Part shown: one piece after another, positions 1 through 11,000 of the stretch
Numbering within the stretch: the stretch's first letter is position 1
How the letters are laid out: each line of letters starts with the position of its first letter
From: Blastobasis lacticolella
Taxonomy: Eukaryota > Arthropoda > Insecta > Lepidoptera > Blastobasidae
Assembly (NCBI GenBank): GCA_905147135.1
Contig: LR990044.1
Span: forward strand, 20,281,622-20,345,621
DNA: 64,000 nucleotides
Direction: 5' to 3'
Notes under the pieces: generated by a model
Told to the model about the DNA's origin: nothing
The model's database searches: none
Seen by the model: only the letters and a program-made list of their open reading frames with translations
Program-made: the position numbers and the translations under genes

Positions 1-448
1 TAAGTCTTCTAATTAAGAAACTAAAGTGTAAGCAATTGTATATGATTACTTCATCAACTATTTACCAAATTATGAACATAATTTTAATATAATACAGTGC
101 TATCAAACAATAAGGCAGATTAACCGAGTAGTGGTATTTGGTCGTAAATATCCGTCCTTGGCGAAATGAGCACGAAAATTTTTGTCGGATATATCCGACC
201 TTGGCGGTTAAAGGGTTAACATTATTTTATTTTATATTATTCTAGCGACTCGCTTTGCATAGGAAGTAACCTTAACAAATTAGGGAACCTTTCCTCCCGA
301 ATCACTTTTTGAGTTCATCGCGACAGACAGATATATATGTAGTAAAACATAAAAATCAATCAAAAACAGGCAGTTGTGGGCACGTGGCCCACTTGCATGT
401 TTGCCTACCGTATACCATTAAAAAAAAAACAATAAAATCCCCCATCAG
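1..448. other. left-edge non-coding DNA with repeat remnants
   Basis: There is no convincing gene here. Bases 360-415 match, on the minus strand, the start of a dispersed repeat seen again near 23200, 22450 and 50720 (the 'tttgcctaccgtat' end). Around 140-260 there is a degenerate relative of the 'tagcgactcgc' repeat found at 63663. The stretch before 449 ends in a short pyrimidine/CAG that could be a splice acceptor for the GC-rich exon that follows. Confidence 0.4.
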
Positions 449-631
449 GCTCGTCGCCATCAACGCATCAGGTGTCGCTCCCTGCCGGCCCCGACAGGGC
501 GGCGCATCGCCAGCGAGCCGCCAGCATAGAGCCTGATCAGTTACGGCAGGCCATGGACTACGCGCTGGGGAAGCTGCTGGCTGACCGCAAACCCGGGAAG
601 ACAGCGGTCACTGTCAGGATATTCTATCAGG
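449..631 (+). CDS. possible penultimate coding exon of an unidentified gene
   Basis: A GC-rich open stretch stands out from AT-rich flanks. It has a plausible acceptor (cccatcag before 449) and a donor (tatcag followed by gttggt after 631). Read with two leading bases it gives 60 codons without a stop, including PDQLRQAMDYALGKLL and ending VRIFYQ. The donor is phase 0, which fits the phase-0 start of the exon at 1959. I do not recognise the family. The segment before 449 lies outside any exon I can define, so the upstream gene is largely off the window. Composition and phase support coding; no homologue was identified. Confidence 0.4.
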
Positions 632-1958
632 TTGGTGGGGTGATCGATTACTTTTGGTGTTATTCTATACTTCGTACTTTGCTACCCTCCCTGCTTTTTA
701 ACGATTGCAAGAGATATAATTCAACAAAGGAATTTTGAGTTTGAGTTTATTTTACTTCCTATGGGTAGGCAGAGACTATTGAATGTCACGAGCTACGAAC
801 CTGACACACTTCTTTTGCCTATTCCACATTGAAACGTCTTCTCATAAATGTACGTCGGTTGAATCTCCCCCTTCTGACCTGCTCTTTTTGTAGGCCATTT
901 ATTTGATCAGTAAATGTCCTTGTACCGGTCTTTACTCCTTCGGAGGTAAATACTAGGTAGGGACCTATGTACCTTTATTTTACTTTCGAGGGAAATTCGA
1001 TTAGACGGTTCATCTCATGGGGTAAAACCGTCATTCAGTACGGTTTATCTTGCCTGTTCACTGTGTGATCGAATCTGTCTTTCCCGTGTTGACCTCTACA
1101 GCCACCAGAGAACTCTTAACGGGGCCCGTACGATTTAATATAACTTTACTAACTCTGTCTTTTTTTTGACGGTACTCTTTGAATTTTTACCACCTACATT
1201 TTTTTTTCTGCTTCATGTCTAGTTTTAGAGCGGTGGACATTTATATTATCTTATTCATAGAATAGTTTGTATGAAATGGGTTGTTGTCGGCAGCGTACAA
1301 TGTACTTAATTGTGAATAGTGCTTACGCACATTCTCCCTTATTTTCTTTTATTTTTTGGGTACGCAATAATTTCATCTTGTATTCTGTCATCATATTATT
1401 GCGTGCAGTTTTGCTTTCCTTTTTATTTTTTTGTTACTAGCGAGGTTCTGTAATTGGCTTGTTGGTTTTAAAATAATATTTATTGTGTTTTATATAGCTG
1501 TTGGTACTCCAATAAAAAAATAAAGAACATTATTTATTTGATTATCAGTGATGTTGTTTAGCCGTGTGGTGACCGGTAGAGTAGAATAGCACCAACCCCT
1601 TACACTCGTGGGTGTCGTACAAGGCGACTAACGTTTAGAGGCAAAATATCTAGTCTCCATAAACTGGAAAATGGGCAGCAGCGTTTTTCATTGTTATGGT
1701 TGCAAGACTGCGATCTCCAACCCGCCTGCCAAGCGTGGAGATTATGGCAATAACCTCCCCTTTTGCGGGAGAGGCCCAAAGTCCTGTAGTTGACTGTTAT
1801 GGGCTGTGATGATGATGTTGTTTAAATCATCTATATTATATGTCTGATAAAGATGATGATGCTTATTTATATTTCTATGGATAACACACATCAATATTGC
1901 GCTCTACACATACCTTTTTCTATTCAAACATCCTCTACTAATCCAATAACTTATCCAG
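632..1958 (+). other. probable intron of the left-edge gene, with repeats
   Basis: AT-rich sequence with no convincing open frame. Bases 750-970 resemble a worn non-LTR retrotransposon piece that is found again at 46915-47125 (shared 'gggtaggcagagactat' and 'gatcagtaaatg'). Bases 1561-1818 are a minus-strand copy of the ~255 bp dispersed repeat. The remainder shows only T-rich low-complexity runs. Confidence 0.45.
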
Positions 1959-2105
1959 GCGTCGAGCGCCCCCTCCCCCTCGGCGCTGTCGGCGCTGCTG
2001 TCGGCGGCGGCGGCGGCGCGCGCGGCCGCCACGGCCGTGCCCGTGCTGGCGCTGCACAACGGACTCACCTTCCTGTCCATCGCCGGGCTCCGGCTCGACG
2101 AGTGA
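1959..2105 (+). CDS. possible terminal coding exon of the left-edge gene
   Basis: After an acceptor (cttatccag) there are 48 codons and a TGA. The frame is very GC-rich and alanine-rich (a long run of Ala/Ser/Leu) and ends with a less biased, protein-like tail, LHNGLTFLSIAGLRLDE. It begins in phase 0, so it can join the exon ending at 631 without a shift. Two other frames are also open across the GC-rich part, but only this one ends in a natural-looking C-terminus straight after the compositional block. The family is not recognised. The chance that it is a real 3' exon is moderate. Confidence 0.45.
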   Translation, partial: ASSAPSPSALSALLSAAAAARAAATAVPVLALHNGLTFLSIAGLRLDE

Positions 2106-2230
2106 CGTGACAAAGGTGAGGGGAGGCAGGAAACAGAATAAGGTGGGTATGTAGGCCATGTGCATGTGCAGGGTGTGGTAATGCGATGTGTGGCTCGAGC
2201 TACCCCTCCTGCGCAACAGGCAAGGGCCTC

Positions 2231-2300
2231 GTCTCGCGCAGTGATATCGCAAATTCGATATTTTTTCTAGACTGACATTGATAATTCGACATTATACGAT
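2231..2300 (+). repeat. solo end of the 42-bp TIR element
   Basis: The sequence 'ctcgcgcagtgatatcgc' and the following 'ttcgatattttttctag' match the left terminal repeat of the element at 5989-6182, but no matching right end follows. It is a truncated or broken copy. Confidence 0.5.
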
Positions 2301-2339
2301 TGTCTACGATTTCTTTTTTATGTTATACGGCAGACCCCT

Positions 2340-2594
2340 GTAGCCGTATTCACAATGATTCGAAACCGTTCCGTCGAACGATTCGACACGAAATTCGTGA
2401 GCGGCGAATCCGTGTCGATCGATCCGAAAACTGTTATTCAGAATCCCGATAGATGCCACGGAAACTCTACTCTCTATAACATATGAAAATTTCATCAAAA
2501 TTAACTGAATCCACATTTTCCTTAGAACTTTTGCGGGGTCCTTTGTCGATTCCGTATCCGAATCCGATTTCCGAGCCATTGTGAATACGGCTAC
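2340..2594. mobile_element. nested MITE with perfect 18-bp terminal repeats
   Basis: Bases 2340-2357 (gtagccgtattcacaatg) are exactly the reverse complement of 2577-2594. The ~255 bp body has no coding capacity. The element splits a dispersed repeat whose left part ('ttttttatgttatacggcagac', from about 2315) and right part ('tgatggtgcgtggtcaccgc' to about 2690) are contiguous in other copies (22446, 50718), so it inserted later than that repeat. It is probably a non-autonomous DNA transposon; TA just inside each end could be the target duplication. Confidence 0.75.
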
Positions 2595-3170
2595 TGATGG
2601 TGCGTGGTCACCGCCGCCTATGGACATCAGCAACACCGGGGGCGCTCCCAATGCGTTGCCCGCCTCTAAAGAGACCTCTAATATACCTCTAGAACCTTTC
2701 TAAATAAAAAACTGATGTAACTTGTCCCAATTGTTTCTTGTTGAATTTCTCCTGTTCTGTTAACGATTTCTTGGATTTAAAACATTAATCGAGACCAGGG
2801 ACATTAGGACAAGTTACGATTAGTATTATTTTTATGTATTCCGAGCGAAATACAGCCGAGGGCCCCGCTGGAAAGATGACGTGGTTTATCGTAATTTCCA
2901 TCAAAATGGTTTTGAGGTTACATTAGAACTTGTTCATAAATTCGTGAGGTACATTGAACAAAACGTTGCCACTAGTTTTTTTATCCAGCTCGAGTGGCCC
3001 AACTAGACAGAAACACATCCAAAAGACGCCCACTTCTGAGCATAAGCCTCTCCCAAGGGTCTCCACGAAGTCCAGTCCAGTGCATCGAGCTAGTACCTGC
3101 GATCCTTACCAGTTCCACCTTGTGCGAGGCCTACCCACGCTGCGTCTTTCGGTCTTTGTTAATTAAAAAC

Positions 3171-3542
3171 TAATGAGCAGTTTTCCAATAGGTATCTAAA
3201 GCATTCCTAACCACTCACTAGATGGCGCCCCAACAATTTTGGTAATTGATAATCGCTTAAAATAGGTTCTTAGCAAAAATAGTTTTCAACCATTTTAGAG
3301 GTTGTAATAATAATGGAAAATAGTGCCAACTTCTATAAATATTTCTTTTTACACTTCGTTCAACCTTTAACAGTTATGTTTATATTAATAAACATTTTAT
3401 TTTTAAGTTTAGTATTAGTTGGCTGCATGAAATCACTGCCACCATCATACAGATTATAAAAAGATTACCAAAATTGTAGGAGCGCCATCTATTGATGCTT
3501 TTTGAAACCAACTATAAATACGTACTGGAAAACTCCTCATTA
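3171..3542. mobile_element. MITE family F, copy 1
   Basis: Begins TAATGAGCAGTTTTCCA and ends TGGAAAACTCCTCATTA, near-perfect inverted ends. The inverted similarity continues inward as 'tagatggcgc...acaattttggtaat' on both sides. A second copy, inverted, lies in a crooked neck intron (47603-48049). The body is AT-rich and encodes nothing recognisable. The element is non-autonomous. Confidence 0.75.
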
Positions 3543-3556
3543 GGTTAGGAACAAAT

Positions 3557-3745
3557 GTCTGGTCATGCCACTCCCGGAAGCGATGGCTTGACGTCGTTAA
3601 GGATTACATACGTGCCAACAAACTCGCTTGGCACCGAGAATGCCAAAGACCTCGCGAAGTGGACAGAGTGGAAGTCCGAGCGCTGCGCAAGTCGCCAAGA
3701 TGATGTGATGGCATCAAGACACTATGCACACATTAAACATTGACG
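3557..3745 (+). mobile_element. degenerate non-LTR retrotransposon ORF end
   Basis: Across two frames the translation shows RWLDVVKDYIRANKL and then ENAKDLAKWTEW. This resembles the 'RWLD-x-(I/V)K...DRAKWR' tail seen after reverse transcriptase in several arthropod retroelements. The reading frame is broken between the two parts, so it is a dead fragment. Confidence 0.45.
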
Positions 3746-4446
3746 ATAGGTGATTGTTAACGGATAGTGAATCGGGTTTTATGATGATGATGTTTTATCA
3801 AGAAGGTAAGTTCAAATGAACAAGTCCTGCTAGCACAGGTGTGCCCGTGACAAGCTCTCGCTGCGGGAGAGCGTTTGTTTCCTTCTCTCAATACTAGGAT
3901 GAAAGTGAAAGCATATCGATGTCGCGCCTTGTCTAGCTTATCGCACGTGAGAACAAACTTGTGCGAGCCATGTTGGGGCTCTCTTTTTGTAACCGCTCGC
4001 ATCCACGCGAGCGCTCCCATTCTAATGCGAGTAATGATCTCTTTTCTATCTCTAGTAACTTACCACGAATGTGAAACAGATAGGTTCGCGTAGATACGAG
4101 CGGTTTCAAAAATAGGGCCCCCAGACTTGTTCACTTGAACCTATGTTGTAGACTTTGGCGGACCGTAATTTTTGACCCAATCTTTTTTGTAGTGGTCCAT
4201 ATAATCTTATGGCGGCGGTCATTTGTTAGCGGCATTGCAGGAAAGAGTAATCATAAATGCTCATCGGTTTCGAGGTCGAGTTATGCACCGCAGAACTTTG
4301 TACATAACTTTGTACGTTGTTTATCATTATTGTGTACAATAAACAGTTAAATAAATAAATAAATTTTATTTTAACATGGACTTAGACCAGAACAATAAAA
4401 GATGTATAAAGTTCGATAACTTTTACGATTGCGGTTTCCTATGATG

Positions 4447-4703
4447 GTAGAGCTCGTCTAGTCTAAGATGACGCGCCCCACTACTTAGTTAGTTGATTTC
4501 GATGTGTGAGTACAAATATTGATAACGACACTTCATCTGTTTGGGAGCCAATGAACGACGCGTGTTCCTACGTTTGAATCTCACCGGCAACTGAATGACC
4601 AATTACAACGGCATTTGTATATGTATTGCGTCCATATTTTAAACTTGCTTGTGTGCGTTAATGCGATAGTAAGGCGCGTCATTTTAGATTAGACGAGCTC
4701 TAC
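4447..4703. mobile_element. MITE family E, copy 1
   Basis: The terminal inverted repeats are about 36 bp and start GTAGAGCTCGTCTA; the inner part reads 'atgacgcgcc'. The ~257 bp element has no ORF. It matches the element at 31162-31429 in inverted orientation throughout its length, including the 'ggacgcaatacatatacaaatgcc' core on one strand. Confidence 0.8.
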
Positions 4704-7202
4704 TATTTTCTATGCAACATCGCAGACTTATTCGATGCCGCTACTTAAATAGTAATATTAGATACGACCCAGTCTGAGGAGGTGCGATGGCTCCATACTT
4801 AAAGAAGTCATTCGAAATGGTGCTCTTTCGCGATTTTAACTAATAATTTAGATCTTAGGCGATTATATTTTGAGTCCTTTAGAGGCATCTTGCAGCTGCT
4901 TGATAGTGAGCAGAACGATTGAACTTGGATAATTCAAAATTCATTGGATGATTAATGAATTCATAATTTTAATGACAACCGTTTTTATAAGTACAATTGT
5001 TACTAATATAATACTAACAAGTTATGGATCAATGGTCTGAAATAAATATATTTTAATTTTAATTTAATTTATATTCTGAGGTATGCAACGGACTATCTAA
5101 AACTGTGGTCTGGAGTAAGATTCATGAAAAATAGTACAGTGAGAAGAAAGTGGAGAAACATGCCTCTTTATTTTTTTATAAGTAGAAAAATGAGAAAATG
5201 TACAAAAGTATAGTTAAAAGCCTACTAAATAATAAAACATCTACTTAAGAATGTGTGAACTATCTACATTGCACGGATAAATAAAAAGTTTTTTCTTTGT
5301 TGCAGGACCTTCTACAGACAGTTCAGTGAAAGATGCTTTATTGCCAGTCTACAAATATATTTGCTGAATATTTTCAGTGTTTATAAGATTTTGTTAATTA
5401 TGCAACCGAGTTTACCATAATGTAAGTCAAATTATATAAATTATTTTTATTGCACGCGTGCGTTTCCTTTCAATCATAATAAAAAAACCAAAAGTCAAAT
5501 TAAATTTATTTTATTTTTTTACAAAATTGACCGAACAGTGCGAGATTTCTAGAACGTTTACACTTGCATTAAGTAGACATAAAAGTTATAATAATTCTCT
5601 TACAAGTAAGTCTTAATAATTCACCTGTGTCGATATAGCAATGCGAATCGCGGCGTGTGACACACACCAAACCAGTTCTGTTGTATAAAAGTTATAATAA
5701 TATATAACATGATTTTTGATGAAATAAAAACTTTTCGAGGGGCGTAAAACTTTTTTTTTATACTAAAAATTGTCACTAAGTAAAGTATGATTAATAATAA
5801 TAACCAAAGCGTTATAATTCTAAACTAAACATTACACATTATATATAATATGTATCATGTTACTGATTGTCTGCACTTAAGAGCTAATACGATGTATAAT
5901 ACACGACATGGGGAAGGCTCGCGGCGCGGCGCCTATTACGTATCGCTGCGTCCCGCTCACACTCCGGGCCAAACGTGTTGCTGTCTCACTCGCGCTGACA
6001 TCTCGAATTCGACATTTTTTCTAGCCACATATCTCCACATTAATATTGACATTAAAATGTCCATTGCAGCCAAAAAATATTTTCTTGACAATTTTCGACA
6101 GTCGTATATTGTCGATTTAGTGACGTTCTCATACAGTTTTTTGGCTAGCGAAAATGTAGAATTTGAGATGTAACAGCGCGAGAATCGTCCCCCAAACAGA
6201 CAAGCTTACGATACACTTAGCCCGTCTAGAGACCACTTTGTTTGAACCAAGACAAAATGGCGGCTACATCTGGCCCATCGGAAACGATTGACAAATTCCT
6301 TGGCTCGGTGTGTGGGCGGGGCCTACCTACTGGCTTCGCGGCGCTCGCCCGCCGCGTTGGAACTCAAACCTTACATCTACGAAATAAGGATCGATTTCCA
6401 ACGCAGCGCCGGTCACTCACAGAGATTATATGATATAGTGCCTCGCCAAGCTCGCAAACACCACACTACCGAGTTACTGCACGCTTGTCACAGCTATTAG
6501 CAACATCCGTTACAATAAAACATTTAGGCTCAACTCCGGAAATGAATCACCCAATCTGGCTATAATACTATGTTCATAACACGGTACAATAAATAAATAA
6601 ATTTCTCATTGAAATAAACAATTATCATACTCTGAGTTTTAAATAATTTGATCTTCTTTTTCTATATTAAAAGTCTATATTAAAATCATGGGGCGCGTAC
6701 AATTTCCGAACGAGCGAAGCAGTCCGTTAGGTAGCCTATGCGTTTGTACTTTGAAATTAAGTTCGGAGAGTTATGAGCTGCAGAATTTCATTCGTACAAT
6801 TAAACTATAAAAACGAAAATATCTTACCATAAACTAAATAGTGTAATCATTTGTAATTAATCAACAATTTATTATGAAATCAATGTGTGCATTGATTTCA
6901 TGTCGGTCGGGGTCCGGGTCCGCCCGTACGCGCGCGGACAATCCTCCAGCAATGTACAATAACAGGACATAAGATTGTATACCGCTGTATCCATATAAAA
7001 GTACAACTAAAATAAATACCTTATGAAGCAAAAATTAACAGTATGTAACTCTAAATTAGTCTAAATCCAAAAAAAAAGAAGAGAACAAAAATGCGCAAAT
7101 CAGCCGATGCAAGTAACAGTGACGGAACAAAATTTATAATAATAATAATAAAAATAAAACAGAATTGAAATGCATTAAAAGGCAGATTTGTAGCATATAC
7201 AT
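4704..7202. other. intergenic DNA / region past the SAYP 3' end
   Basis: AT-rich with many TTTATT words (possible alternative poly(A) signals for the minus-strand gene, e.g. near 5500 and 6880). It contains the inverted-repeat element at 5989-6182. A small ORF beginning at an ATGGCGGCT near 6255 is not supported by anything else. I see no gene. Confidence 0.4.
5989..6182. mobile_element. short element with ~42-bp terminal inverted repeats
   Basis: The left end 'ctcgcgctgacatctcgaat' and the reverse complement of the right end 'ctcgcgctgttacatctcaa' pair for about 42 bases, continuing into 'ttttctagcca'. It is about 194 bp and non-coding. A solo end lies at about 2231. Confidence 0.7.
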
Positions 7203-7208
7203 TTTATT
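7203..7208 (-). terminator. candidate poly(A) signal of the SAYP gene
   Basis: TTTATT on the plus strand reads AATAAA on the gene's strand, about 410 bases past the stop codon. It is the first canonical hexamer I see downstream. Others occur further on (about 6880, 5500), so alternative ends are possible. Confidence 0.4.
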
Positions 7209-7615
7209 TTCCATTTGTTTGAGACATCACTCGTAATAGACAGAACAGAGCGCGGCCGCCCGCGGTACGAACGGGGGCCTCGCGACACATGATCTCTCGC
7301 GGGTTACCATAAAACGAAACAAGTAGGTTAATATTAAAAATAGTGTGATCGCCCAGCTACCCATAATAGTGAAGTTAGTATTAAATTACTGTACAGAGTC
7401 GGCCCACGAGGGCGCGACAGAAACGCAACACGACGAGACAACACTAGTATCTCTCCACTATCCGATAACTTACATACAATACCTACAGTAGTTATTAATA
7501 ATAATCAGATTTTATGCAACAGTATTTGCCTTACAACCGTATTACCGAAGCGAATAAGAGTCATATTACTAAACGGCTAGAATATATTACATAGTCTGTA
7601 CAAGCGGGGCCGCGA

Positions 7616-8058
7616 TCAGTCCCAGCGCAGGGCGGCGACGGCGGCGGCGGCCTCGTCCGCGCCCGCCAGCGGGTCCTCCGCCTCCGGCACCTCCGCCACC
7701 TCCGCCGCCTCCGCCGCCACCTCCGCCACCTCCGCGGCGGGGCTGCGCGGGCCCAGCGGGCTGGTCCACGTCGCCTCCGCCGCCTCCGCCGCGGCGTCGT
7801 TGGACGCGTCCGCCACGTCCGTCGAGTCCGCCACGTCCGCGTCCTCCGCCTCCGCCTCCGCGGACTCGGCCTTCATGCGGCTCTGCATGTACTGCCTGTG
7901 CGCGTACTTGTTGAACCGCCGCTTGGCCATGAACAGCGTGGCGATGGTCCGCGGCGCGAGTCGCACGGCGGCCGAGCGGGAGGTGATCCCGCCGCGGCGG
8001 CACTCGCCGCAGGTGTAGTCGAGCACGTTGAGCGCGGGCGCTAGCGGCCTAACGCACT
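7616..8058 (-). CDS. e(y)3: SAYP exon 15: end of the third zinc module and low-complexity tail
   Basis: Begins in phase 1 after cccaacag and completes the Glu of HHQECV. It supplies the last CGEC pair of the third Cys/His module and a basic stretch (MAKRRFNKYAHRQ). The last ~90 residues are Ala/Glu/Val-rich with near-repeats of 'AEVAEV', encoded by a Ccg-rich tract at about 7675-7760. It ends in TGA at 7616-7618. The low-complexity tail looks prone to length change. Confidence 0.88.
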
Positions 8059-11000
8059 CTGTTGGGGTGGGTGTAGCTGTAGTTTCATGGGTGAGGGGGT
8101 TCGTGGCGATTCGCAACTCGTCCAATTCGTAACCGTACCCATTCGCACCGAAATCCTGGCAAATTATGGTCATGGTGGATGGCTAAGCCCTCGAGCGAAA
8201 GCCTATCTGAGACATTATCGCCAATTATCCAACCCTAAAATGACATTTACTGCGATAACAGCGACGCCGTCACCGGTTCAGAAAAGTTTGTGCCGCTGTA
8301 ACATAATGCCACAAAGTTATCTAATCCAGTGACCAAAACTGGAATTGTGAAAAAATTACGGCACTTCATTTTGAAATGTATTTGAAATGACATGTCAATG
8401 CCAACACAACAACAGCGACCTATAACTCTCAGGTGTCTGCGAATGGGGCCAGCTGCGAACGGGACGAGTTGCTATGAACCCGCGTGGGCAGTTTACTGAA
8501 GCCGGTGCGATTTTTTCAAAGGGCGAGAGCGAGGCAAACGATAGTTAAACATGGCGTCGCGAATGTATTGTCGGCTCCTGAGAAAGGTGTCGGCTCGGCC
8601 TTTGAGAATAGTTTCAAAATGGCGACGCCTCTATTTGCCTCTGTTTCATGTAAACTGTAATAAGTACCCATGTATTTGAGAAAGACACGTAGAATAAGAG
8701 TGCATTTTCAAATCCACTTTCTAAATGATTGAGTGGAAGATGTTAATCAATCGTAGATGTTCCAAACGTTTACCATCGCCCCTTATGGCAAGTGACTAAT
8801 CCATATTCATGGATTAGCTTGGCCTTACTCTTGACTACTCTATTCAAGGATTATTTTACTCATTTAATTGTTTTGCTGTGGGATTCGTTGCTACTGCAAA
8901 AACATCGGCTGTAATATGGATATTTAAGCATTACATTAGGGTATAATTAAAAATTATTATGTTTTTCGCAACCTACAGCAAGAGAGGAACATTAACGATC
9001 CTATACCTACACTTGACAGAATTACTTTTTCAGATTTGACGCCACAGCTTCAGATAACTAAGCCCCGATTCGTACAAAGGTAAGTGTGCCAAAACAGAAT
9101 AACAATAATTTATATTAAATTGATTAAATCTGGGATTGAATGGAGACAGGCTTGTTGCCGAGGATGAAGCATGCCAATCTAGAAACAGACTCTGCCTTTG
9201 AAGGTATCAAGGTTATACTACCAAGCCTAACACACAGTACACCTTCGTATTTCAAATTGATATTCCATTTTGACACATCTTCAGTACGGAAATTCAGAAT
9301 CGTAAACAAGTAACACAACTGCCACCAATTAATAGAACACACCCCCAAATTTCCGGTTAGTTAGACTCGCATTGTAGTAAACTGCAAATGGATGTCGCAA
9401 CTCGAATTTCATGAGTCCTGGATATAAAGTTTCACTTTGGCGATGTGTCGGTTATTGTCGGCGGTTGCATTTGAAATTTCGGTGCTCGCCGACATGTAAC
9501 ATCTGGCTTTGAGACCAGTTTTAGATGACCTGTTCTCAAAGTCAGTAAATTCCAAGATTTTTTACAGGCAATTGACACAGATACAAGCTCGCAGTCATAT
9601 CACTACGATCTATATTTACATCGCCTAGCAAACACACAGTAAATGCTATTTGCTCTATACATTTGGACCCACATCTTTTCCTATTTATATTTCAACTAAT
9701 TTCTAATGGAGTCTGATTATTGTTGTTTATTAAAATCATGCGGTAACCTAATGTCTCTAAAGCAAGCATCTCGCTTCTTATGTAGCAATTGGTCTATTCA
9801 GTGCCATGCCGGAAAAAAACGCCAAGAAAACAATGTATTGTAACAATCGTCTAGTTTTAGCTTCAGATATCAGATCCTTCCACTTTTTCCTGTTCCACTG
9901 TTCGCGAAAAGTGGCGAAACCTGACATTGACAGTTCAATAAATAACGGATACAATTCTAAATCTCGATGATATAACTTTTCCGGCCAGGCACTGTGTGTA
10001 CACACTTTCATTACGCAATTTGTACTAATTCATTACGTCAACGTAAATGAAAAGGAAGCGATGCACGATACATAAGGATCACACAAATTACACAAGTCGC
10101 TCGCAGTTCTTGTCCATCAAGTTTGTGATTGAAAGAATGTGCTGTTGCGTACATATATTTTGTGGCATTTCGATTCAATTGCATGAGACTATGATCCAAC
10201 AGACGATTATGACAAGTTACTATAACCCAGTCAATATACAAGCTGGGTAGGATAAGTAAGCGATTTCTGTGAGACATTTATATTAGCCATGGATAATGTA
10301 TCGCGCTGAAGATGAAAAAGTGTCAGGGTTGTCCGCAAGATGGCGCTAGTGTACTTCGAGGCAATTCGTATAGCATTCCAGCTAAGTCCGACACGGTCTA
10401 AGAAAATCTTTCTGTGATCTCTGTAGAGTTATCTGCCGTTATCTCCGAAGAACCCAACGCCATCCGTTCGAACTTTTCGCCAGAAAAGCAGTAAACTTTA
10501 AGGGGCCGTACTAGCAACCATTATTTTTCTGTCAAAACTGTACTAATTTACCGATTCTGCGAGTCAATATTTTAGTGATTACTGGTCACATTTTTTCATA
10601 AAAACGAGAACTGAGGAAAATGTTCAAATTTTTTGAAGAAGCCATAAATCCTAAAAATACTAAAAAGTCTTTTAAGTTCACGTTCATACCTACATTACTT
10701 TCTAGGAGTGCTACGATATTAGTCAAGTATGATCTTGGTCAAGCCGTAAAATCGACAAATTACACATTAAACAAATTGGTAAACAGTACTTGCATCGCTA
10801 TGGTATCGAAAATTACACTGTATGAGTAAAATTCTTGACAGAAAAAATTGTGTCCAGTACGGCCCCTAACACGCGTAACAAATAAAAAAGAATAACATAG
10901 TTACCGCTAGAGAATATATGAGTACTATAAGTATATGAAGTTCATAAATGGGATTGGTTGTATGGAAAGCTAATGAGAACGACTTATGAATAAATAATGA

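Larger units (their letters stand above)
2106..4440. other. intergenic DNA, almost wholly mobile-element debris
   Basis: Holds a solo end of the 42-bp TIR element (about 2231-2300), a dispersed repeat (2315-2690) with a nested inverted-repeat element, a worn copy of the 'agacgcccact' repeat (about 2990-3145), an inverted-repeat element at 3171-3542 and a retrotransposon scrap at 3557-3745. At 3850-4040 there is sequence with several short inverted copies of 'cgctcgc'-type words. I see no gene. Confidence 0.5.

Noticed and set aside
6242..6433. Small frame with MAATSGPSETIDKF after a good ATG context
   Set aside because: No splice partner, no homologue I recognise, and the composition drops to noise after ~30 codons. 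The ATGGCGGCT alone is not enough.
7587..8003. Gly/Arg-rich minus frame overlapping the last SAYP exon
   Set aside because: Shadow frame of the GC-rich exon. The frame joined in phase to exon 14 carries the Cys pairs and is the real one.
9124..9348. 74-codon minus frame in SAYP intron 14
   Set aside because: No conserved features and no usable splice sites in phase with neighbouring exons, which already join without it.
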